NCBI GenBank assembly: GCA_050084985.1
Contig: JBITNC010000001.1
Location: forward strand, 144,150,001 to 144,214,000
DNA from: Nageia nagi
Lineage: Eukaryota; Pinophyta
Length of the DNA: 64,000 bases
Direction: 5' to 3'
Part shown: one piece after another, positions 46,578-58,071 of the stretch
Numbering within the stretch: the stretch's first letter is position 1
Layout: every line of letters begins with the position of its first letter
The notes under the pieces: generated by a model
What the model was told of the DNA's origin: nothing
Database searches by the model: none
What the model saw: only the letters and a program-made list of their open reading frames with translations
Program-made: the position numbers and the translations under genes

Positions 46578-49141
46578 TGTATATATACTAGAAGGAGAAA
46601 TTTGTTCATTTTTTTTTGCAAAGAAATTTTTTTTTCCAAACATTAGGAGTTATGTTGTATATTTTTTAAATTTGATTAAAACAAGGGGAGGGTGGATGAA
46701 AGCATTTGTAGTTAGCTTGTTGCATCAGCTCGTAGTAGCCAACTTATTGCTCCACACCTCACTCTTTGTCCTCCTATCCTTCACCATGGGCTCCCCACAT
46801 AGTCTCACCCATCAATCTCCCTGTTTGGTACCTGTTGTTGCACCAAAACAATCACAGGGCCATAAGGTTTCCAAGCTACAATGTACAGGTTAAAAACTTC
46901 ATTGAATTCTCTTAGCACCCTACCTCCTTCTTGTCTCCTCTACCTCCTTTGGTCTCAAACATCCAAGTAAGGGTTGGAAACAACATTGGCTCTCAAGCCT
47001 GATGAAGGTGAAAACCCTTAGGTAGCCACTACAAATTTTTTTTTGATAAATAAGCATTTCCATTGGTCTCATGACCTCCTTCCTTTCCTTCACTCCTACA
47101 CGTGGCTCTCCCTCCATGGGCACATCTCTCATTAGTCTTCCTTAATTTGTTTTTCCAGCAGCTTCCACTCATTTTTGTGCCCTATTCTCACTTGTTTGAA
47201 CCTCCTCTCACATGCTCATAGAGTCTCCTTTAATCGACTAGCCCTCTCCTCGCATTTTTTAAAAAAAGGGTGTAGTTGCTAGATGCATGCTAGAAGGGAG
47301 TAGCCATTGCATGGCTAGTTTGGCCCCTTGCGACTTCTATTTCTCATCTCAAGAGGCAACAATCATGGGTAGGAGAGAAGAGTGCAAGAGCTAAGGATGA
47401 TGGTTGTTCATATCTCTTTAATTTTTTTGTTTTCTAAGGAGGATGGTTGTTCATATCTCTTTAATTTTTTTGTTGTCCATACGCTTTGATGGGTGTCCAT
47501 TAAGAGGTGTCCTTTGGTAGTACCTTTTACCATTTTTTCCCTCTTTCTACTAGTCTTTAATGAACCTATCATAAATTAAATCTAGTTCAATTTTTTTATG
47601 TGTGGGGTAAAAGTCTTTTTTTTTTTTTGGAGTAGAGTACACTCTATGTTCAAAATTTAATCTTGCACATCATGAAATCTGACATGGAGTGCATAGAGGG
47701 TCAAATATGCATTAATGGTTGAGTAAAAATAAAAATTTATCATTCCTTTTAAATGCCTTTTTTTTTAGAAAGAAATTTTTTAAATTTGCTAGTCTTTTAA
47801 GCTTTTTGGCTTTCAAATATACACTTACTTTGATTAATATAGTACCTTTGTACTTTCTAAAAATATTTCTACTAAGTGTTTAACACTTTAGTATACTAAG
47901 ATAATTTCTTTAGTACTTTGAAAGTATTTTAGCCTTAATAAAAATAGCATTTTATCTTCTCACATTATTTAAGTAAAAGAGGTATTTTTACTAATGCTAT
48001 TAAAAGACCATGATTTTAAGTAAAAAGAGGAAAATCTTAAATATTTTACTTAACTTTTTTATGAGACTAATACATGCTAAGTGTTTTATTATGCAAAGTT
48101 AATGGACTTGTGCAAATTATGGCATGACTACTCTTATGCAAAGTTAACTTAATTTGAATTAATGCATACTTATACTTAAGTGTTTATCTTTTTGCTAAGT
48201 TAACTTATGTAAATTATGGGAATAATGCATGCTTATTACTTAAAACCTTTAAGTTATGATGCAATTGATGATTCTTAATTTTACTTTTTTATGAAAAGAA
48301 TGGAATAGACTTGTGCAAAATAAAGATTGATATAAAAATATCCTGTAAGGGTTGGTAAATAGAACCCATTGGACACTTAGGTTTCAAATTTTGAATGGAT
48401 AATGTTTTACATATGCTTTTTACTTCATATTTCATTTTTTTCTTTATTTACTTATGAAAATAAAAATGCAAATATTGAAATGAGCAACCCCCCTAAAATG
48501 AACACATCCACATGTATATTTCGCAACATGACTTGTTTGGAGAGCCATGAGGTGAGAAAAAGCAAACTAGAACCTTTAAGTTTGAAAATTCAAATAGTAA
48601 AAATTTCATATTTCTCAATTGTCTCTATATCTTCTATTGGTCTAGATATAACTCCAATAGGTGAATAAGCATGTGTGTAGTCATACCACATGTTTGCATG
48701 TCTATTCAAATATTATCTCGATAACTTAGCAGAACAACTTGAAATCTAATCAAGATTAATAATTTGGTTGATCAAATAAATATCATAACATTGAAAAATA
48801 GTAGGTACTTCTCCTTATGAGAGTGTAATACTAGCCAAGGCAAACTAGTTGAGGATTGGTAGTACTTGGTCTCCTCTTGTGTGGGCATCTAAATCAAAGC
48901 CTAATTTTAGATAAAAAAACAAGCCTCAATAATATCACTCTACATCTATGATTCTTTAGATGAGAAATGTATTTGGGTACATGGATTATTATTTAAGTTG
49001 TAAAACATTTGCATTAGTAAATTAAATCAAACATGTCTTAGTTAATTAAATAAAACATGTATTACTTACTTGGTTAAAACTTAAATATATAATGTTATTT
49101 ATTGAATCACATGCTTATTATTTCACATTATTATGTAGTAA
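46139..49141 (+). other. CopC 3-kb leader
   Basis: Between primer site and gag ATG. Its last 350 bases match the CopA and CopB leaders. It is 0.7-0.9 kb longer than theirs because of a GC-richer block at about 46660-47500, which has short open frames (46672-46893 plus, 47132-46920 minus) without recognised motifs. A (TA)n run lies at 46542-46572, and a 44-bp duplication (ATGGTTGTTCATATCTCTTT) at 47395-47480. Bases 48020-48250 carry spaced GCAAAGTTAACTTA-like repeats. Confidence 0.7.
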
Positions 49142-50110
49142 ATGGGAGACTCCTTTTTATCCAAACACATTCTTGATGGTTCCAACTTTGGGATTTCAGA
49201 ACTATAGATGAGAGCTAAATTGTAGGCAAGAAAGTTTTAGCAAACAATGAATGAGAACTTTGTACCTCTTATATATAAGAAGACATTAGAGGCTTACAAC
49301 ACAAAGAATGAGTTGAAAACCTTCATGATTTTTTGTGCAATTTTAGATGATGTGATTTTGTTGATTTCCTCTTCAACCTCAATGAAAGAAGCTTCAGATA
49401 AGCTTAAGCAAATATACCTTGGTTCAAAGTTTTTAAAAAAGTTTACCATTCTAAAAAATTTGCTTCAATATCATCAAGAGGAAGATGAAAATGTGGCTAT
49501 CTACTTGAACAAAATCATTAACCTAAGGATCCAACTTGTTGCTTGTGGGTGCAATTGGATTAATGATGAGTTCATGGTCTTCATCATTCTTTAAATCTTT
49601 TCTTCAAATATTGAAAACTTTATGATGGTTATGAAAATAAGGCTTGATGATGAAGAAGAATTCTTCTCCCTTGAGAACCTTTCTAACCTCTTTTTAAAGC
49701 ATGAGAAAACCTTTAATAAAAAGGTGTTGATTTTTTCTTCTAAAGATAATAATATTACTTCTGGAACAACTAAAACTCCTTTCAAGCAAAAATTCAACCA
49801 TCATAAGAAATCATATCCTTCTTGCTTCAAAATTTTTGAGAAAAGAGGTAATGACTATAGCAATAAGAATGATGGAAATAATAATAATAACAACTATAGC
49901 AATAATAACAATGGTAACAACAACCACTTCAAGCAAAGAGATAGAAAAGAAAAAGCAAGCAATCCTTATCCTTAGGAAAAGTTTGATAGTAAGTGTAACT
50001 ATTATGGCATCCAAGGTCATAAAGAAGTTGATTGCTACAAAAAGAAAAGAGAGAAAAAGAACAAAGGCAATAGGAATGTAAAAAAATTCAAAGAAAAGAA
50101 GAATATTTAA
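49142..50110 (+). pseudogene. CopC gag
   Basis: The ATG at 49142 begins MGDSFLSKHILDGSNFGI. 49247-49594 holds the UBN2-like domain, with LEAYNTKNELKTFMIFCAIL and KLKQIYLGSKFLKKF. 49622-49975 is the Lys/Asn-rich C-terminus with long Asn runs. The knuckle near 50000 reads CNYYGIQGHKEVDC, with Tyr in place of the second Cys as in CopA. Stops occur after HILDGSNFGISEL, at 49592 and at 49973. Confidence 0.88.
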
Positions 50111-50122
50111 GTTATTTTTGCT

Positions 50123-50617
50123 ATGTCACTCTACTCCATATCTCACTCTTTTTTGTCTAATTGGATTTTAAATTTTGATTGCACTAATCACCTATGCTTT
50201 GAAAAGGAAAATTTTGAGAACTTTTACAAGTATAGAAAAGATACAATTATGATAGGTAATAACTCTTCCCTTGAAGTTCAAGAAATTAGGAGTGTATTGA
50301 TTCATGAAAAAGTTCTTGAAAATATTCTCTATATTCCTAAGTTAAGAATGAACTTTCTCTTCATGATCCAAGTTGCTAGAAAAAAGTACTCTTTTGAGTT
50401 CAACTGTCAATATTGGTGCATTAAGAAAGAATTTTCCATGTTGGTTAAAAGATTAGTAAAAGATGATCTCTACATTATGGATCAAGTTCCAACAAAGATA
50501 TGTCTTCTTTTTAGTGTGTGTTCTAGAGGTAATCTTTGGCACCAACATTTAGGACACATTAACCACAAGAGTACTCAAGTCATGAAAGACCAAGAACTTG
50601 TGGAAGGTTTTCTTTAA
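50123..50617 (+). pseudogene. CopC protease and GAG-pre-integrase
   Basis: Open for 164 codons. The active-site region reads WILNFDCTNHLCF, with the catalytic D-S-G changed to N-F-D, so no aspartic protease activity is expected. It then reads VLIHEKVLENILYIPKLRMN and LVKDDLYIMDQ, and the GAG-pre-integrase motif LWHQHLGHINHKSTQVM, whose first half is well kept. The C-x2-C pair is lost in the following frameshift. Confidence 0.87.
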
Positions 50618-51640
50618 ATTTTCCTTTCACTTGGTCTATATGAGAAGTGCATTCTTAGCTAGATGCATAGATAAAATTTTAAAAAGAGCATCTCAACCTC
50701 TTCAACTTGTGCATCTAGATTTGATGGGTCTATTTCATCTTAAGTTTATTAAAGGAGCATCTTATGTCTTGACCTTCATTGATGACTCTAGTAGGATGAC
50801 CTTTAGGTATCTATTTGAGCACAATATCAAACTTTTAAGAGTTTTAAAGTTTTTAAAGCCTTTGTTGAAAATCAAACTAATCTTAAAATTAAGATGTTGA
50901 GATCAGATAATGGGGGAGAATATAATAGCAATGAGTTCAATGACTATTATGCTAAGTATGGAATCAAGAGGAAATTTACAATTCCATACACTTCTTAGCA
51001 AAATGATGTTATCGAAAAAAAAAATAAGATAATTATAGAAATGGCTAGATGCATGTTGGGTAATCTTTCTAGTTTCTTATGGGATAAAGCTATGAGCTCT
51101 ACTATTTACACTTGAATAGGAGTCTCACAAACGTTGTTTAGGGTAAAATTCATTTTGAGGCATGGTTAGAAATAAAACCTAACATTTCACATTTTAAGGT
51201 GTTTGGTTGTAAAGCATTCTCCTACATTATTTTAAGAAAAAAAAATTAGATAAAAGGTTTAAAAAATGCATCTTTATGGGTAATGATAGTTAGCATAGAG
51301 GCTACAAGCTCTATTCTCCATCCTACAAAGATGTGTTTGTTTTAAGGGATGTAAAGTTCAATGAACATCTTAAAGAATTTGCTTCTAATGAGGATGTTGA
51401 TGATCTAAAGTACTCTTTAGTTACACCTAGCTGGTTAGATATTGATCTAGACAAGTCATCATAGGAACAAAATTCTCTAACACAAAGGGTAATAAGGAGC
51501 ATGACCTTGAACAAATCTTTATTTTCCAAGATTGAAAATAAGCATGAGCCCGTAACCTTCAAAGAAGCTTCTAAACACTAGTGCTAGATAGAAGCCATGA
51601 AAGTGGAGTATGAGGCATTTATGAAGAATAAAACTTGAAT
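50598..51640 (+). pseudogene. CopC integrase
   Basis: 50598-50900 reads LQLVHLDLMGLF with the first catalytic Asp, then YVLTFIDDSSRMTFRYLFEH. After a frameshift LRSDNGGEYNSNEF (50900) gives the second Asp, and a QNDVIEKKNKI segment near 51010 keeps the third acidic residue. Further on come MARCMLGNLSSFLWDKAM and a KDVFVLRDVKFNE-like C-terminal part. Several stops and frame changes. Confidence 0.86.
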
Positions 51641-53089
51641 TTGGTTTCTTATCTAAATGAGAAGAATAGGATTGGAAATAAGTGGATCTACAAGGTCAAG
51701 TTCAATTCAGTTAGAGATATTGAGAAATACAAGGTAAGGTTAGTAGCTAAAGGTTTTGCTTAAAAATGCGATGTAGAGTATAAGGAAACCTTTACTTCTA
51801 TATCAAAGATGCCTACTATGAGAATTATCCTTGCTCTTTCTACAGTTTAAAGATGGAAAGTTTTTCAAATTGATATCAAGAGTGCATTTTTCAATGGTGA
51901 CTTATATGTAGAAATATTTATGAATCAAGTAAAAAGGTTTATTATGGAAGGTAAAGAATCTTTTATGTGCAATCTAAAGAAGTCATTGTATGGACTTAAG
52001 CAAGTACCTTGAGCTTGGTACAGAAAGATTTTAGGGTATTTTGCAAACTTTGGTTTCTCTAAGTGCTTTTCTAACTCTGATCTATATGTGCTCAATTAGG
52101 GAAAAGACATGGTCTTGATTCTCCTTGATGTGTATGATCTTTTGATAATTGGGAACAATAAAAAAATAATTCAAGAGTGCATATCCAAACTTAAAGCAAT
52201 ATTTTAAATGAATGATTTTGGTCTCTTACACTACTATCTTAGAATGGAAGTGTATCAATACAAGGATTGTACTTATCTCATTCAATCTAAGTATATATCA
52301 GACATCTTGCAGAATTTTTGAATGGAAGACTGTAGATATGCTATGATCCAATCTCTCTTTGAATTATTATTTATTTGAGCTCTAACTTTCAATTGGTTGA
52401 TGTTATAGCTTATAGGTAATTAATTGGTGGTCTTTTTTATTTAACTATTTTTAGGCATGATATTAACTTTGCAATGAATTTGATGGCATGATTCATGCAG
52501 AAACCATATGTTGAGCATCTCAATGTTGTTAAGCAAATCTTAAGGTATGTTGCAAGGACTAAGGATCTTATTCTCAAGTATTCTAAGTTATCTCATTTAT
52601 TCTCTTTGGATTCTTAGATTTTGATAATGATGGAGATAGAGATGATAGGAAATCAACATTTGTGTATGTATTTAGCATTGGTTTAGGTGCTATCTCTTGG
52701 GCTTCCAAGAAGTAGCATACTATTTCTCTTTCCATCATAGAATCTAAATACTATGCCATTTCTATTGTAATCTATAAAGCCATTTGGCTAAAGCATATTT
52801 TGAAAGAAATTAGGTATGAGCAAGGTGGCTCATCTATGATTTTTTTAGATAATTAATCAACTATTTCTTTGGTTAAGAATCTTATTTTCCATTAGAGAAT
52901 AAAACATGTGGAAATTCATGCTCATTTTTTAGGAAGAAGGTTCTTGATGGCATCATACACCTAGAGTATTATCCATCCACCTTAAACTCCATTGATTTGT
53001 TCACTAAGCCCCTCCCAAAAGCTCAATTCTATAAGCTTAAAGATGCTATTGGGTTTGTGAAGTTGCCCTTAAGGGGGAGTGAAGTTTGA
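51641..53089 (+). pseudogene. CopC reverse transcriptase and RNase H
   Basis: RT reads KWIYKVKFNSVRDIEKYKVR, LVAKGFA, ETFTSISKMPTMRIILAL and QIDIKSAFFNGDLYVEIF. The catalytic motif has become LLDVYDLLII (YVDD altered). RNase H follows with VARTKDLILKYSKL and degraded KSTSG- and STIE-like stretches, and the end LPLRGSEV at 53089. Numerous stops. Confidence 0.87.
53071..53079 (+). other. CopC pol-end polypurine tract
   Basis: AAGGGGGAG overlaps the last codons of pol. The LTR-proximal tract of the same element (53780-53789) has decayed to ACAGGAAG. Confidence 0.75.
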
Positions 53090-53789
53090 ATTCTTATGTT
53101 GAATTTATGTTTATGATAACAAATTCACCCCTAAAAGAATTTTATGCTATATAGTGTTGATTTTATTGTACACCTTCATGGTAAGTTCACTCTACATGAG
53201 GAACTTATTGTACAAATTTTTAAAGAAAAAGATTGATCAATCTAGCACTCTTCAGTTATCCATGTGTGAGGAACTCTTATGTGTCTTTTGACACTATTCA
53301 ATTATCCACATATGAGAAACTTGTATGCACATGCTCTATTTTGTAATGATAATCAACACATATTTTATATACAATAGGTGACTATGAGTTTTGGCTTGGC
53401 ATCTTTGTGATGACTTATAGTGCACCATTGATCAATTCATGATGGCATTTGAGTGATTCATATATCCTTGTTGATATGAATGTGTTGCATCTAACTAATC
53501 TTATTATTTGAGATTCTTATGACTTGCAGGTTCCTTTGAGATTGCAAGTTACTTACCTTAGGTATGCAAGCTCTTGGAGACTCTTCATAACTTCTAATTG
53601 GATGATTACTTCATATACATTGAAACTAATTATAGTTAATAATTTTATTTGGTAAAGTAATGAGTTTCAAAATAGATCTTTTTTACTTCACAAATATGTA
53701 TAAAGTTCTCATCTCCATTGTATTCATTTGGAGGAGAACTCTCTTTCTTCTCTCTTATTCACTCTATTCCAATATTGCATTACAGGAAG
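53090..53789 (+). other. CopC conserved noncoding 3' region
   Basis: Homologous to the CopA and CopB regions. Three degenerate copies of a CACATATGAGGAACTC-like box lie at about 53197, 53258 and 53305. The region also has GTGACTATGAGTTTTGGCTT and ATGACTTATAGTGCACCATT boxes found in reverse in CopA and CopB. Confidence 0.75.
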
Positions 53790-54285
53790 TGTTGAAATGT
53801 ATAATGCATTATTGTAAAGGTTTTGTAATAATGTTTTATGTAATTTCATTAATAATTAAAGGTATAATTTGATACCTTAAGTATTTTAGTGAATATGATA
53901 ATGTAACTTATCATACACTTCATGTCATGAGCATGCTCCTTGGTAAAAGGATGTGCGTGTCATACTTTTGTACATTGGATAAAAGAGTGATCTAAAGAGA
54001 AATTTTAGCCTATAAATGGAAGGCTCCTTTTTTATGATCATACACCAATTTGTGGAGTAAAGTTATGCTATATGATAGTGCTTAGGAGTTGAGATTAAGA
54101 GGATTGTAAGAGAGTATTTATGAATGAAGTGAGATCTAGTTAGTGGATATACTCTTAGTTGGAGGAACCACTTACATCTTGTGTTATCTTTGTAAGATTG
54201 CTTTGTAAGTTTTTAGATATGTATTATGAGTTTTTATCTGATCTTGAAAGTTTAGATTTGTTCATGTTATAGTTCAAATCTCTCA
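53790..54285 (+). repeat. CopC 3' LTR
   Basis: 496 bp, TGTTGAAATGTATAATGCAT to CAAATCTCTCA, partner of 45625-46124. Followed by TTAAT. Confidence 0.95.
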
Positions 54286-54290
54286 TTAAT

Positions 54291-54780
54291 TGCTTGTATA
54301 TTGTAGCATCAATCAATTGAGAGTTGGATCTAAGATAAATAATGATTTTAGAAAAGATTAGGATCGTAACATATCTACACTCCATTCTAAATTTTTGCAA
54401 GATGTCTAATATATACTTGGATTGACTGAGATAGGTATAATATTTATATTGATACACTTGTATTCTAAGGTAGTAGTGCATGAGCCAAGATTAGTCATTT
54501 CAAATGTTGCCTTAAGTTTGATTATGCACTTTTGAATGATTTTATTATTATTTTCAATAATCAAAAGATCATCTACATAAAGAAGAATCAATACCATATA
54601 TTTTTCTTGATTGAGTACATATAAATCAAAGTAAAAAAAAATACTTGAAGAAACCAATGTCTATAAAGTACCCTAAAATCTTCTTGTACCAAGCTCTAGG
54701 TGCTTGTCAAGTCTATACAATGACTTCTTTAGCTTCCACACAAAAGACTCTTTGCCTTCTACAATAAACCCTTCTTTGCA
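54291..54780 (-). pseudogene. CopB reverse transcriptase (right piece, N-terminally deleted)
   Basis: Continues CopB RT beyond CopC: DATIYKQL joins IGSLLYL. The catalytic LLYVDDLLII is intact at 54568-54579, then FEMTNLGSC and YLSQSKYILDILQKF. Towards the right it reads GFIVEGKESFVWKLKKSLYR and then stops at 54780, where leader sequence starts. The fingers domain is absent through the internal deletion. Confidence 0.88.
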
Positions 54781-55648
54781 TGTGTTTCAAAATAATATTA
54801 CATGATAAGTTTTAATCCAAGTAAATTATAATAAAGATATGCATGAATTTTTTGATAAGTGCAAATGTTTTACAACTTAAAGAATATACAATCCATGTAC
54901 CCAAATACATTTCTTATCACCAAGAACCATAGATGTAGAGTGACATTGTTGAAGCTTATTTTCTTATCTAAACTTAAACCTTCATTTGGATGCTTGCACA
55001 AGAGGAGCCCAAGTACTACCAATCTTCAACCAGTTCATCTTGGGTAGTATTATACTCTCACAAGGAGAAGTATCTACTATTTTTCAAGGTTATGACATAT
55101 ATTGGATCATCCAAATTATTAATCTTGATCAGGTTTCAAGTTATCCTCCTAGATTACCAGAATAATCCTTGAATGGATGTGTAGACATGTGGTATCACTA
55201 CACATATGACTGTCCACCTATTGGAGTTATATCTAGACCAACAAAGGACTTAGGGGCATTGATAAGTACAAACTTTTTATCATTTGGATAATTGAACTTA
55301 AAAGCTCCAATCCATCTATCCTCATCTCATGGCTCCCCAAACAAGTCATGTTGTGAAATGTAGGTGCAGATGTGTTCATTATAAGGGGTTGCTTATTTCA
55401 ATATTTTCAATTTTGCATAAGTAAAATAAAGCAAAATTGTTAAACATAAAGTAAAGTGAATAAAATTAAATATCATCCATTCATAACTTGGAACATTAAG
55501 AGTCCAATGGGTTTTGTTTACTAACCCCTATAGGATATCTTTACATAGGTTTATAATTTGCACAAGTTAAGTTTGCATAAAGGATAAATACTCAACATGC
55601 ATCTTTTTAAGTTAAGGAATTTAAATCATAAGCAAGCATATTAAAAAT

Positions 55649-55880
55649 TAAGTCCTAAGCATGCATCATCAACTTAAAAAATTAAGTCCTAAGCATGCAT
55701 ATTTAACTTAAAAAATTAAGTCCTAAGCATGCATATTTAACTTAAAAAATTAAGTCTTAAACATGCAACATTAACTTAAAAAATTGAGTCCTTAGTATGT
55801 ATCATTAACTTAAAATTTTAAGTCCTAAGCATGCATCATTAACTTAAAATTTTAAGTCCTAGGAATGCATCTTAACTTAA
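55649..55880. repeat. CopB leader tandem array (AAGCATGCAT units)
   Basis: Seven copies of AAGTCCTAAGCATGCAT plus ATTAACTTAAAAAATT-like sequence, spaced 34-35 bp. The central copies are nearly identical and the outer ones decayed. The GCATGCAT palindrome is shared with the CopA leader array. Confidence 0.9.
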
Positions 55881-56994
55881 ATAGCTTAAAAAATTTAAGC
55901 AATAAGTATTTATCATTCTATTAACTTTAAAAATTCTAAGTAATAAGCATTTATTAAAAAATAGAAAGCATGAATTTATTATCTAACATGCTATAAATAA
56001 AATTTAAGTAAAAAATATACAATTTTCCCTCTCTTTTACTTAAAAAATTATCCTAAAGATAGCATGCTATTTCACTTAGAAATATATCATAAGGAAAGAG
56101 GAAAAAAAGTTAAGTATTAATGCCAACAATAAGCATTTAAAGAATTTAGTTTAAAAATCTACTTAATGATTTTCTCCATTTAAACAAGTAAGAATTTAAT
56201 AGGCCATTATTCTCTTACTAGCACTTGAGAGAAAAAACTCAGATATATTTAATGTAATTTTACACTAAGCACTCCAAGTAATAAAAAATACACTAAGTCA
56301 GAATTTATTCATGATGGAGTACTTTTCAAGAATAAATGATGGCCACTAATCTCTTACAAATACATTACTTTGCAGGTGCATTTAATGGAGGTATAGGTTG
56401 GAAGAAAAATAATAAAAAAGTGGCCTCCAATTTTATTCTAAGGTAGAAAGGATGCCATAGTTACCAAAATTTTAATTTTTGAATATATATATATATATAA
56501 TGTTGTAAAAAAAAAAAATCCCCTCTTTTTTATTGTAATATATTGAAGATGTACAATAATTTAAATATAACTTACTAAAATTATTTCAAAAAATTGTTTG
56601 AAGTAAATTGTAATCTTTGTATATTAACCTTTTGTAATATTTTTAGAAAAAAAGTTACTATATAAACATTAAAAGAAACTCCAATAAAAAGGTTAGTAAA
56701 AATTGCATCATATAATTTTATTAAATTTACAAGTATATTTTGTAATATTATTTTTGCAATATTACAAAAAATACAAGAAGATTGTATAATAACCACCTTT
56801 TTAAAAAAAAATATTGTAGCAATTAAAAAAAATGCAACTAACATAGGGGTTAGAAAAATTATTGCAATTTGTTAGGCATATTTGCTAAAAAAAAAGGAAC
56901 TACCACATAAAAAAATAACATGTTAGTAACAAAATGCAATACTTCAAAAATAACCAAGAAGGAAGGATATTATACATTCTCTTAGCTTTAACTC

Positions 56995-57058
56995 AACAAG
57001 AAGAGCTTCCAAACCAAGAAGAGGAGCTTCCACACCAAGAAGAGGAGCTTCCACACCA
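56995..57058. repeat. 21-bp triplicate next to the CopB primer site
   Basis: Three units of CAAGAAGAGGAGCTTCCACAC-type sequence, ending one base before the primer-binding site. Confidence 0.88.
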
Positions 57059-57059
57059 A

Positions 57060-57071
57060 GCTTTGATACCA
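57060..57071 (-). other. CopB primer-binding site (Met-tRNA type)
   Basis: The minus strand reads TGGTATCAAAGC, one base from the consensus, two bases from the LTR. Confidence 0.92.
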
Positions 57072-57073
57072 AA

Positions 57074-57564
57074 TGTGAGGATTGAAATATGACATAAACA
57101 ACCCTTAATTACCAAGATCTCATAAAAGCTCAATCTCACATCTAAATTACTCAAATAAGATAATCTCATAAAAATAATTCAAGATATAAAGTGGTTCCTC
57201 CAACTAGGAGTACATCCACTAACTATATCTCACTTCATTCACAAACATGAATCTCTTACAATTCTTCTAAACAAAATCCTATAGCATAACTTTACGCCAC
57301 AAATTTGTATGTGATCACAAAGAGGGAGCCTTCTATTTATAGGCCAAAATTCCTCTTTGGATCACCCTTTTACCCAATGTACAAAGGCATGACATGCAAC
57401 TCCATTTTACCCAAGGGGCATGTTCATGACATGGAGTGTAGGATAAGTTACATTATCATATTCACTTAAATACTTAAGGTATCAAATGATACCCTTAAGT
57501 ATTAGTGAACTTACATAGAATATTATTACAAAATCTTTACAATAATGCATTATACATTCCAACA
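57074..57564 (-). repeat. CopB 5' LTR
   Basis: 491 bp, plus strand TGTGAGGATTGAAATATG to CATTCCAACA, followed by CATCA (57565-57569). Very similar to 43740-44243. Confidence 0.94.
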
Positions 57565-57569
57565 CATCA

Positions 57570-58071
57570 AATATTGATATTTTAAGATTCAAAGATATAC
57601 CAAATCTTTGATATTTTATAAAAAAAATTTGGAGCTATTGTATATAATATTTCTTTGATGAGAAAAAATAGTGATATCATTTGAATAAACCAAAACAATC
57701 TTGTTAACCAATTCTCTGTATGCATGATCCATAACTCTTTGAAATGTGACCCTAAAATTTGATAAACTGAATGGCATATATTGAAAATAAAATGTACCCC
57801 ATTTGGTATTGAATGCAATATTATACTTATTCTCATCTTTTACCCATACTTAATTATATCTAGAGAAGCCATCAATCAAAGAAAAGCACTTTGCTCTAGC
57901 AACTGTATGTAAAATTTGCTCCATTGGAGGTGGAGGATAGTTATCTTTGAAAGATACTCTATTCAACTTGTAAAAACTTACACATAATATTATATCTTCA
58001 TTATCATTCCTTATTAGCACCAAATTGAATAATTGATATTTAATGGTCAAATCTGATGTAGTCACGACCAA
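57570..58071 (-). pseudogene. Gypsy G reverse transcriptase, upstream part
   Basis: 58071-57850 reads LIRNDNEDIILCVSFYKLNR, then VSFKDNYPPPPMEQIL and CFSLIDGFSRYN, gypsy RT domains with the catalytic Asp of LIDGFS. After frameshifts come NFRVTFQRVMDHAYRELVNK and VYSNDITIFS, where the YxDD motif is altered to YSND. It ends with NLKISIFDV at the CopB insertion and continues at 43739. The part upstream of LIRN is replaced by tandem repeats. Confidence 0.82.

Larger units (their letters stand above)
45625..54285 (+). mobile_element. Ty1/copia retrotransposon CopC, full length, nested in CopB
   Basis: 8661 bp with LTRs 45625-46124 and 53790-54285, a perfect primer site, gag-PR-IN-RT-RH and TTAAT target copies. 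It interrupts the codons for QLIGSLLYL in CopB pol. Hand comparison of its two LTRs gives roughly 65 differences in 500 positions, mostly transitions, so the insertion is old. It is related to CopA and CopB, but gag and pol carry many stops. Confidence 0.95.
54781..57059 (-). other. CopB leader, with tandem arrays
   Basis: Matches the end of the CopC leader (48900-49115, reversed) directly at the deletion junction. It contains a 34-35-bp tandem array at 55649-55880 and a 21-bp array at 56995-57058, next to the primer site. The rest (55900-56990) is very AT-rich with no conserved frame. Confidence 0.75.
43740..57564 (-). mobile_element. Ty1/copia retrotransposon CopB, internally deleted, hosting CopC
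   Basis: A minus-strand element with LTRs 43740-44243 and 57074-57564 flanked by CATCA. Without CopC it is about 5.2 kb. It keeps RNase H, the C-terminal RT, the noncoding 3' region and the leader, but gag, protease, integrase and the N-terminal RT are absent: the leader runs straight into RT codons near 54780. Comparison with CopC indicates that about 2.8 kb was deleted. It could not move on its own after that deletion. Confidence 0.93.

Noticed and set aside
46672-46893. Possible captured host gene in the CopC leader
   Set aside because: The 73-codon frame is short, low-complexity and hydrophobic, with no recognised domain. The compositional block is reported as a finding instead.
55649-55880. 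CRISPR-like array of seven regular repeats
   Set aside because: The repeats are directly contiguous with no unique spacers, the context is a plant retrotransposon leader, and there are no cas genes.
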